A program made the position numbers and the translations under genes. Shown here piece by piece: positions 56,171-64,000 of a DNA stretch of 64,000 nt (positions within the stretch are counted from its first letter, which is position 1; each line of letters begins with the position of its first letter). The notes under the pieces were generated by a model. That model was not told the origin of the DNA, searched no databases, and saw only the letters and a list, made by a program, of their open reading frames with translations. Source of the DNA: Cryptomeria japonica (lineage: Eukaryota; Streptophyta; Pinopsida; Cupressales; Cupressaceae); assembly GCF_030272615.1 (NCBI RefSeq), contig NC_081407.1:146941744-147005743 (forward strand), in the 5' to 3' direction.

Positions 56171-56352
56171 CATGCTAGACCCAAGTACATCGATGCCCAA
56201 TTTCATTTTGTTTGAGATATGGTAGAGGATGGAAAGGTAAAATTGGATAATATTGACACTGTGATGAATATTTTAGATGCATTAACAAAAAAAAGAGGAC
56301 AAAAAAGTTCAGATGGTGTTCCAGTTGTATGGGCTATTTGAAAGGTCTTTGA

Positions 56353-56364
56353 CAAATGGGATAA
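56353..56364 (+). promoter_or_regulatory. A polypurine tract, weak
   Basis: AAATGGGATAA just before the 3' LTR start TGTTGAGAC. It is purine-rich but interrupted by T. Confidence 0.55.
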
Positions 56365-57287
56365 TGTTGAGACTTTAGTGTGTCAAACTTTTCAAATCCT
56401 AACATTGATTTTGGTATATTTATTTATCATTTTAATATATTTATTACCTACAAATATCTAGTCATCTAGTGGGACCCATAGGCTTGGTGGCTTCCTACTT
56501 GGCTATGACTGTATGACACATATGTTCCACATGTGGAGGTAGGCATCCCACTTTGAGGATCTTGACAAGTATTAGCCTATGATATATTTTATGATAGAAT
56601 AGACATGTGGCTAGAGATACCTTTTGCATGGAGAAGGTGGGTGCTCAAGTTGGATTATGACAAGTTGTAAGAGAATAAGCTCTTAATAGTCAGTTATGAT
56701 GGATTCTCTTACAACTGTAAGATGGGTAAGAGCATCCATCATACCTCCAAATAGTAAATTTTGGGTGCCCAACATACAAGGTTTGAATGGGGAGTCATTT
56801 GGAGGTATACATGTGTCATTTGCATGCTTTTTGGTGGCTGAAAAATAGGGCCAAATGCTTTGCAATACCCCATCTTGTAACTTCATCTAGAAGCTTCCTC
56901 TTGTGTTGTATTTCTTTACAAAAGGTAGCCTTGGAGAGTCTTAGTCATTTAATGTTTGTAGGTGGAGTGTTATGCTACTAGAATTAATCCAAATTGTGGG
57001 TTGTTAGTTGTAGAGTCCTCTTGAAAAAGTTAAGTGCTGATAATTTATTATAAAAGTTTGTTTACTAGAATATAAAATACCGTGCTTTTGGAGTGTGGGG
57101 ATTTTCACTTGAAAGGGTTTTTCACATAATATATCTTGTTTTCATTTTGTTTATCTTTATGCATGTCGATTATTTATTTGTGAATGTGTTTTTGATTTTG
57201 TAATATAAGATTTGTAAACAAAATTTGCACTATCTCCCCCACTACATTAGTGTTAGAACATGTTTTCCACACCTTAGCTTCCTTTCA
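56365..57287 (+). repeat. A 3' LTR
   Basis: 923 bp, uninterrupted, TGTTGAGAC to CTTCCTTTCA. It serves as the reference for the three-piece 5' LTR and proves both insertion sites there. TSD CAATT follows. Confidence 0.92.
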
Positions 57288-58424
57288 CAATTTTGATCTG
57301 TTCTCACTTGACACATGTGCATATGCCTCACAGTCAAATACTTTGAGATGTATCAACAAGGGCTTCTTACTATACCATGCCCCCATGTGTGTCTTTTTAA
57401 CTAGTGTTGAAGTAGGATATTTATTAATTAAATAATATGTAGTGGCTATAGCTTCAACCCAAAACTTCTATTCAAGCCCAACACCACTGAGAATACTAGT
57501 ATCCATTTCCACCAACATTTAGTTCATCCTCTCTAAAATCCATTTTTTTGTGGGGTGAATGGATTTGTCTTTTGTCTCTCAATCCCATGGTCCTTATAGA
57601 ACTTGTCAAACTATACTATATAAAACTCGCCATGATTGTCAATCCTAAATTTTTTTCTAGAGAGTAGTCTAGTTTTCAACCAAGGATTTGAATTCCTTAA
57701 ACCAACTAAAAACTTTATATTTACCTATGAGGAAATTAACAAATTTCCTTCTACTATATTTATTTATAAAAGAGACAAAGTACATAGATCTAGATATCGA
57801 GGGCATATTAACAGGAACAAAGACACTTGAATGAATATAACCCAAAACCATAGCAGACTTATGAGAATTGAAATAAAAATAAACACAATGTTTTTTACTC
57901 TAAACAAAATATTCACAAAAGTAAAACTCAAGATTATATTCATCAAGGCATTCAACAAGGCTCTTTTTTTTTAGGTCTATAGGACCCTTATCACCAATGT
58001 GACCAAGTCTTTGGTGCCATAACAATGTATTTTCACCTGGTACCTTTATCTCTAAAGCATTTGCACCCTTAGGTACACAACAAGCATGACCATAATATGT
58101 AGAAATAATTGTTTCCTTCTCTACATAATTTGATGGTGAGGATAAAGAATCCAATTCCCTTTTCTTGGACTTCATAGAAGCACTATTGCATTCAATCGTG
58201 CATACATCTGGCTTATACAAGATAACAATGCAAACACTCTTAGCAAGCACTATAGAGCCTCTTGTAATATTGCATCCACCACTCAAGAAAATAACTTACA
58301 CACCTACATCAATCAACTTGCTAACTAAAATTAGATTCTATGGTAAACAAGAGATATGCAAGACACCTTCAATCCAATTCACTCAACCATTATGGAATCA
58401 AATCTTGATTCTTCCATGACAAAC
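57288..58424 (-). pseudogene. pol: Copia D, protease end to integrase
   Basis: On the minus strand from 58424: protease flap and WIEGVLHISCL, NLILVSKLIDVGV, SGGCN, then TLLWHQRLGHIGDKG (pre-integrase), HSSVFVPVNMPSISRSMYFV and NPFTPQKNG of the integrase, with a stop in place of the catalytic E-R region. It resembles A closely and is the same family. It is cut at 57292 by A (remainder at 16276) and at 58424 by E. Confidence 0.85.
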
Positions 58425-58904
58425 TGTTGGTGTAATTAATTATTCATGTTGGATATTATTACACATTACTTAAGTTTACTTAGGAAATTCATTTCATAGT
58501 AGTTTGGGTATGAGACACTTGGGTGTTTGTGCCACATTGTGATAGTGTGTGTAGGAGAATTTCCACCTTTTATGGTGTGATATTGTCACTACTCTATCAT
58601 ATCCACTTATTATGGAGTGATAATTCAACCTTTGGTGGGTGATCCACCTCATCTGGAATATTTTATTATTTTTCCTACCTACCACACCTATTTCCTACCT
58701 ACCCTTGTTTCTTATTGAGCCACATGTCATGTTTGTGTGCTCACATATCCATATAGTGTTGCCTATATAAGCAGGCTCATATTCATTATATGTAACAATT
58801 AACCATTTTTATCTATTGATGAGAATAGAATTTATTCTTGTCCTATATTTTATCTCTCTATTTTTTACTTTTCATTGAGCTCTTGATCTTGGCAAAATCT
58901 CACA
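58425..58904 (+). repeat. E 5' LTR
   Basis: About 480 bp, TGTTGGTGTAATT to AATCTCACA. TATA box TATATAAG at 58764-58771 in GCCTATATAAGCAGGC. It ends directly at the PBS. The exact end may be 58902 or 58904. Confidence 0.85.
58764..58771 (+). promoter_or_regulatory. E LTR promoter TATA box
   Basis: TATATAAG about 135 bases before the LTR end, the usual place of an LTR core promoter. Confidence 0.65.
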
Positions 58905-58917
58905 TGGTATCAGAGCC
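58905..58917 (+). promoter_or_regulatory. E primer-binding site
   Basis: TGGTATCAGAGCC, initiator tRNA-Met type, at the LTR end. Confidence 0.93.
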
Positions 58918-59185
58918 ATTAGAACATCATTGATTCATCTTTGAGAGGCATTATTACAGTGTCAAGAGGTAGATCTGAGGAGAAGCATCTTTTGGAGGCA
59001 TCCTAGACTAGATCCGACCTCGCCATTGCATCTGGATGGTTGTTTCTATGAATTTTGACTATAAATTCACCTATATTGGGTGAAAGTCAATTTTGGGGCT
59101 TGGAGGAAAAAATCAGCCTATTAGGCTGTACGGTACGCATTTTTGAAATTTAAAAAAAATAAAAAATTATGTATATATATATATG

Positions 59186-59216
<31 letters not shown>

Positions 59217-60480
59217 TAGGGGGGGGGTATCTACCCCCACCCCCGACACTCGTACTTCACTTTCACTGTAGCAGGGTTTGCAGATTTTGTCATTTTTTCT
59301 ACCGACTGCAGTACTTTTGTCAGCACCCATCTCCACTTCGCTGACGACCCTACAAATCCTGATCGTTGTCACCCCGACCGATCGGCATCCTCTGACCACT
59401 TTGTTGCAACCCAGATATCTGACTGTCCTCCCACTGGTTGTAGCTTCATCAGACTCCCTTCTTTCCGGCCACCGACTGCACCGTGGATGGCTCTTCCGGT
59501 GACCGCTGCTTCTGTCGACTGGCCCCCACCTACCACCACGAGGCATCCACATAGGCTACCATTTGGCGCATAGTCAGCACCATGACACACAACTGTTAGC
59601 AACCTACTAGTGACACAACATCAACTATATGCCACCTCAGCACGCCATGTGTACTGACACGTCACCTGACCATACCTACCTCATCATCATTTTCGTATAG
59701 TATGAAACCTATCAGACTGTGCCACATGTCAAGTTGGTATTGTATGGACATCTAATCAGACAGGGAGGTGAAGTTTTGGCAATGACCATACAACCATCAA
59801 ATTTAACCTCATAGTTCACTGACATCATCATTTTTCAAAAATTTATCAGCCCCCTCCTATTGAGCTTTTCAGTTTTGCAGTTCAACTTTGGAAGGCCATA
59901 TTTTGCTCGTTTTTTCTCCTTTTTTTTTGCAATGTTTTTTGATATGGGCTAATTTTTCATGTACTTTCTCATGGTGGCATTATTTTTTGATTTTGGTGGA
60001 CATATATTTCAAAAATCTTAGGTTTTGGTGACTGTACATGTCCAATCCCCGTTTCTGCAACTTTCGGGACTCCATTTGGGCTCACACGAACTCCTTTTCA
60101 GGTGCCATTCTTTTTTAAAGTGCATAATTTTTTTTCTACTTTCATAATATGCTATCCTTTTGCAGTGATTTTGAGTAGAAATTGTACTTTCAACATATGG
60201 TCTTTTTTGGCCAATTTGGCACTTGTATTGCATAGATCTATCTTGTTGGTCTTTTGCATTGTAGTTGTCAACCTATTGGGGTAGTTGTAAAAAAAATCAG
60301 AAGTACACCTTTCTATTGTTTGCAAGTGGCCTATTGTACATGCACTACATATAAAGTGTCAAAATCATCATTTTTTAAAAAAAAAATTTGTTTGGGTGGG
60401 AGGGGGGTACTTTGATTGAGTGTATTTGGGGGGGTGTCTCTTGTGCTTTTGTGCTCTTGTGTTCTTTTTATTTTTCTGCT
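58918..60480 (+). other. E untranslated leader
   Basis: Long leader with a (TA)n run at 59170-59217 followed by nine or more G and a C-rich mirror (TATCTACCCCCACCCCC). A GC-richer segment at 59230-59700 has open frames on both strands and no recognised protein, and an AT-rich part follows to the gag ATG. Confidence 0.6.
59170..59217. repeat. (TA)n microsatellite in E leader
   Basis: Alternating TA with two TATGTATG interruptions, ending in TATTAGGGGGGGG. Confidence 0.85.
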
Positions 60481-61107
60481 ATGGGTTCTCCTAAGTTTCC
60501 TCTCTTAACTCCTCATAATTATGCTACTTGGAAAATTGATGCATGGAGTAAACTTATCAAAAAAGGACTAACTCATTATATTGATGGAACCATTGCCACT
60601 CCCGTTGATCCTAAGACTGATCCTATTGCTCACTTGGATTGGCTCACTAAGAATATCATGGAAATTGGTACCTTAAGAAAGTATGTATCAAAGGATCTCA
60701 TTTTTCATATTGAGAAATGTACTCTAATTAAGGATGCTTGGCAAAAGTTTCAAGACTTGTATGGTCAAGTTGATGAGATTAGGGGATATCAGATTGATAG
60801 TGATCTTACCATATTAGATCCCAAGTACTTTGATACTATACAAGATTATGTCACTAAGGCAAAAGAGTTGAGGGCACAACTCAAGGATTGTAGCATTGAT
60901 AAGAAGGATACTCAATTGATATTCAATTTGATGGGCAAACTTCCACAAGAATATGTAGCATTTGTTTCTAGTTTCCAAATCCATAGGATGACAATGGGTT
61001 AAAGATACACAATGCCTACATTTGATGCTTTCACTGAAATGTTGATTATGGAACAAACTAAGTTGATAAGCATGGGCATTCTTAAGACTTCTAAGTCTTA
61101 AGCATTA
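60481..61107 (+). pseudogene. gag: E gag, N-terminal part
   Basis: ATG 60481 is a good start: MGSPKFPLLTPHNYATWKID fits the Copia gag opening (F-x-x-L-x-x-x-N-Y-x-x-W-K). An upstream in-frame ATG at 60388 lies in the leader. LTHYIDGTIATPVDPKTDP, IEKCTLIKDAWQKFQDLYGQ and LIFNLMGKLPQEYVAFVSSF follow the UBN2-type gag pattern. TAA stops at 61000-61002 and near 61099 interrupt the frame, which then stays the same into the next segment. Confidence 0.85.
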
Positions 61108-61995
61108 GTGGAAAATCAAGGGAACAAAAGAAATCAAGGAAAGGACAACTCAAACAAGAAGAAATGGCAATCAAAGCCCAAGGACAAAGAAACACCTTCT
61201 CCACGCCAAGGAGATTCATCCTCTTCCAAGAAGGAAAATTCACCAAAGAGGGAGAGACCTACCTATCCCTATTGTAAAAAGGTTGGTCATGAGGAGCATC
61301 ATTGTCATTATAAGAAGATTGATGAGCTCACACACATCTTCAAAAAGAACAACATTGATTTGCCTCATGCCTTCAAGAAGGAGGATTCATCAACTTCCAC
61401 TTCCTCGCATTCAAAAGGGAAAGGGAAAGCATTCATGGATTCAATAAGTGGGAAGACTCACTCTTTTGGGACAAGAAAAGGAAAATCTCTTTGTGTTACT
61501 ACAAGTCATGATTCAGGGAGATGGCTTCTAGATTCAGGGGCTTCTCATCATATGACATCTTCACAGTCTATGTTTTCTACATTTGAGCCTTGCACCATTC
61601 TATGGATTTTGATGGGAAATGATACATACATGGATGTGATTGGGAAAGGATCTATTGCCATTGGGGATAACTCATTTAATGATGTGTTGTGTGTACACCA
61701 TTTGACAAACAATATCCTTTCCATCTATCAAATCACACATGGGGAAACTAAGAGAATTGTGGAGTTCACACCTAAGTCAGTTATCATTAGAGATTTGGAG
61801 ACTAGAGCTATCATTGTGACTAGAGTGGTTGATCATGCATCTCAGTTATATTCCTTTTTAGATTTTGTTGATGAGGATGATTTCACATATGACGATTCTT
61901 CACATGATGCTTCTACACATGATGATTTAGATTTTGAGGAGAACTTTGGGTACTTGAACTTGGGGATTCTCACATGTGGCCGGCCCCATTCTTGA
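61108..61995 (+). pseudogene. E gag C-terminus and aspartic protease
   Basis: A Lys/Ser-rich linker leads to the zinc knuckle YPYCKKVGHEEHHC, with its first Cys changed to Tyr at 61264-61266. Then SGRWLLDSGASHHMTSS at 61515-61565 is the intact protease active site (D-S-G). The protease-like fold continues (IGKGSIAIGDNSFNDVLCVH, LTNNILSIYQITHG). From about 61860 it changes to an Asp-rich tail (VDEDDFTYDDSSHDASTHDD) that Copia polyproteins do not have here. It is open for 295 residues. Confidence 0.8.
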
Positions 61996-62422
61996 GCCTT
62001 GCATTTCATATCCTCCTATTGATATCACATCACCTATTGGACCTAATGATGCAGATAGTGCGATAGTTTTGCATGCTTGTGATTTAGTGCAACAGGATAT
62101 ATCTTGTCTTCTAGCTTCAGTTTCATGCGATGATTACTTGACAGACATTGCAGGTTTGTTTGTGGAATCCTACATTGCATATTTGGGAGACATCATTGAT
62201 GATATTCATCTTCTCTTTGATGAAGATGAGCCTTCTTTGATTGTTGCGAGGGAACACTCTGACCCTCTTGTTCATTCTCTACATGATCATTCTTTAGAGG
62301 TTGACATGATTGTGGATCCTTATGTACAACAGTTGGAGGAGGCCTCTTTATCCTTAGAGAAGACATGTGAGTCTTTGGGACTTGTTCTATTGGAAACCAA
62401 TAACACTGAGAGGGGGGGGTGA
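61976..62422 (+). CDS. Acidic hypothetical reading frame of E, truncated by C
   Basis: 148 residues, no recognised domain. It is Asp/Leu-rich (SCDDYLTDIAGLFVESYIAY, DDIHLLFDEDEPSLIV). It overlaps the end of the protease frame by 20 bases in another frame, as if a one-base change split one longer polypeptide. The last residues past 62387 come from element C. It stands where integrase is expected, and I do not recognise a function. Confidence 0.4.
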   Translation: MAGPILEPCISYPPIDITSPIGPNDADSAIVLHACDLVQQDISCLLASVSCDDYLTDIAGLFVESYIAYLGDIIDDIHLLFDEDEPSLIVAREHSDPLVHSLHDHSLEVDMIVDPYVQQLEEASLSLEKTCESLGLVLLETNNTERGG

Positions 62423-63343
62423 ATCAGTGTTATACTAGAATAGTAAGTTTTAGCCTTATTAAAACATGCATACACCAACTGGTATACTGGTACATACAAA
62501 ATTGAAAGAAGTAAAGCAACTAATAAGCCAATCACATAAATGAGAAACATAACACACATATTTATATGTGGAAAACCTCAAAGAGGAAAAACCATGATGG
62601 GATTTGTGACCCACAATATCAATCCACTGGCCATATGAAGAGATATTACAAAATATGAGGGGCCTTCACTTGCAGGAAGGCTTACAGCCTAGAGCACACT
62701 GCTCAATCACAATAGGAGCCTCACTGACTACATAAAATTCTAGACTACAATCTGGAGAAGTGGGAACTGCAAAGATAACATCTTCTATACCAGAATACAG
62801 TTCTAGTTTAAGCTCTGCCTATTTTGATCTGATTCCCTAAACCCTTTATCCGAATAACCCTTACAATAATTTCCTCACATAAATGATCTCTCTGATATAT
62901 TTCGCATCATATTTCATTCACATATCCATGATCTCCTGTCATATGTCTCTTGTATATCTATATCAAGATGATCTATCAAATTGTCCTATATACCCTATAA
63001 AAAATTTTACATGCCTTATGTTGGCTTACAAAGATATATACAATATCAAATTACATGTAGGCCAGATAACATAAATGCATAAACATTAAAACAAATTGTT
63101 GATGCCAGATCCAAGATATGTTGGCCTTCAATACTGATAACTTTTACTAAACCATGTCGGCCTGCATTTTTGGTGACCAAAGAAATCCTTTTGTCCTGCA
63201 GGTGTCGGTGTTGGTGTCGGTGTAGTATCTGTGAAGTTCCTGCTAGTACACCATAGAACCAAAACATGAAGTTGGAACACAATGTCATGTTTCCATCAAT
63301 GAAAACATATTTAAACCAACCAATAGAGTGCCAATTTCCAACA
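62388..63343 (-). repeat. C 3' LTR
   Basis: 956 bp. The minus strand begins TGTTGGAAATTGGC and ends GGTTTCCAATA. GATTCACCCCCCCCTCTC is near the end. It shares with B 3' LTR the ATAAA-rich U3, a GGTGTCGGTGTTGG short tandem and TTGTGGGTCACAAATCCCA. Confidence 0.88.
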
Positions 63344-63355
63344 ATCTCCCCCTTT
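63344..63355 (-). promoter_or_regulatory. C polypurine tract
   Basis: Minus-strand AAAGGGGGAGAT abutting LTR start TGTTGG. Confidence 0.88.
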
Positions 63356-63613
63356 AGCATTGATGGAAACACTCATGTGAAAAATGGTCAAGGTTTCATC
63401 TGTTGGTTTCATCCTACCCCCCTGAGCGAAATATGCAAAAATCCAAAACTCCATAACTCCCCCTAAATTATACAACTCTTTTTATTCAATTTCACATCTA
63501 TACTACTCCCCCTTTGACATCAATGCCATAAAAATAATTCAAAAAGGAATGTCAAAGAATAAGAACTGTACAATGAATATCCCCAAAAATGTCTTACTGG
63601 AGCTTGACCAAAT

Positions 63614-63991
63614 TCAAAATTTCCAATATGCCTTTTCCAGTAACTCCACATAAGTATCCCAGCTGGTTTGGAATGTGCTAGAAATAGATACAAGTCCACT
63701 CAATAAATGTGCAAAAGACTCTTTTTCATTTATCTCTACCGGAGTAGGCTTTCCCACCATATCCATGCATTCTTTCTTGTGTACACAAAGTGAATCCAAC
63801 CGTGGACTCACCAAGCCTCTCAGACTTCTGGATCTTCTAATTATCTTGTCTCTTTGCTTCTCAAGAACACAAATTTGGTTCTCTAAGATCAAAATTTGAC
63901 CATCAATTGATGTAGTTAATGAAATCAATCCGTCAAAAGAGTTAGCTATACTTGCAATTTTCTCCTGAATGTCCTTTATCTTTTTATCCAC
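63614..63991 (-). pseudogene. C ORF2, C-terminal part
   Basis: 125 residues, open. The start IKDIQEKIASIANSFDGLIS and ILENQICVLEKQRDKI has coiled-coil spacing. Then LVSPRLDSLCVHKKECMDMV and FAHLLSGLVSISSTF correspond residue by residue to the B reading at 21640-21950. This copy has fewer breaks than B here, so it is the better template for the family protein. Its function is unknown. Confidence 0.7.
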
Positions 63992-64000
63992 ATTAGCTGT

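Larger units (their letters stand above)
16277..57287 (+). mobile_element. Copia element A, host of B and N
   Basis: The 5' LTR (three pieces, 943 bp in total) and the 3' LTR (56365-57287, 923 bp) flank a 4205-bp interior (52160-56364) with gag, protease, integrase, RT and RNase H remnants in Copia order. The TSDs are TAATT (16272-16276) and CAATT (57288-57292), 4 of 5 identical. B and N are both inserted in the 5' LTR, which now spans 36 kb. Excision of A restores the D reading frame. A and D resemble each other closely in integrase, so A landed in a relative. Confidence 0.9.
58425..62387 (+). mobile_element. Copia element E, 5' part, gag-protease type
   Basis: A 5' LTR (58425 to about 58904), PBS, a leader of about 1.57 kb, gag, a protease motif and an unusual acidic reading frame. 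It is inserted in D (D protease sequence stops at 58424). It is itself cut at 62387 by element C, so its 3' half and TSD are outside the window or missing. The expected integrase zinc domain does not follow the protease, which suggests a non-autonomous derivative. Confidence 0.85.
62388..64000 (-). mobile_element. Non-autonomous element C (B family), 3' part
   Basis: Minus-strand relative of B: 3' LTR at 62388-63343, PPT at 63344-63355 and the end of ORF2 at 63614-63991. It continues beyond the window. It is inserted in E, with TGTTC (62383-62387) as the candidate TSD half. It confirms B as a family, since ORF2 C-terminus, LTR ends and PPT all match. Confidence 0.88.

Noticed and set aside
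59121-59552. Arg/Gly-rich minus frame and opposite plus frame in the E leader
   Set aside because: GC-richer leader sequence open on both strands; no domain, and it lies between PBS and gag.

Overview
This window is a repeat-dominated stretch of a large plant nuclear genome. Every coding trace that can be recognised belongs to LTR retrotransposons: Ty1/Copia, Ty3/Gypsy, non-autonomous derivatives and one miniature element. Most primer-binding sites match the plant initiator tRNA-Met (TGGTATCAGAGC). No ordinary host gene, rRNA, tRNA or CRISPR array was found. The TE load and the depth of nesting suggest a large-genome seed plant. A conifer or other gymnosperm is my guess, but the sequence does not prove it.

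Left part (1-16.1 kb). I read this as the 3' portion of a minus-strand Gypsy element, K. Its 3' LTR lies at about 1507-2596 and holds a tiny LTR element (TRIM, 1848-2220). The end of its integrase is at 15940-16095. Between them, on the opposite strand, is a decayed plant mobile domain (PMD) reading frame at 3786-4300 and 13218-14500. That frame is split by a plus-strand non-autonomous gag-protease Gypsy element, H (4305-13212). The 3' LTR of H carries two solo LTRs of the K-type LTR family in opposite orientations, each with a perfect target-site duplication (TSD).

Centre (16.1-58.4 kb). This is a five-layer nest. Copia fragment D (minus strand, 16100-16276 and 57288-58424) is split by Copia A (plus, 16277-57287). 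The 5' LTR of A is split twice. The first split is by non-autonomous element B (16568-23122, TSD ggatt). The second is by Copia N (minus, 23469-51843, TSD ttatg). N is split in its reverse transcriptase by Copia F (26196-33955, TSD taagt). N is split again in its integrase region by an 801-bp solo-LTR-like insert, X (35225-48913, TSD cttac). X in turn contains Gypsy chromovirus G (35970-48852, TSD actct) with LTRs of about 4 kb. Removing A, F or X with one TSD copy restores the host reading frame, and removing B or N restores alignment of the two A LTRs.

Right part (58.4-64 kb). Copia E (58425 onward) sits in D. It has a 5' LTR, a long leader, gag, a protease motif and an unusual acidic extension. 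It is interrupted at 62388 by element C (minus strand), a second copy of the B family that runs off the window.

All elements are decayed by stops, frameshifts or lost catalytic residues. In G, the premature stops I could trace are TAG or TGA, as expected from methylated CAG and CGA codons. N, F, B and C share their polypurine-tract/LTR start (AGGGGGAGAT then TGTTGGCAAT or close variants) and a GATTCACCCCCC motif near the LTR end. This suggests that B and C were mobilised by N/F-like Copia enzymes.
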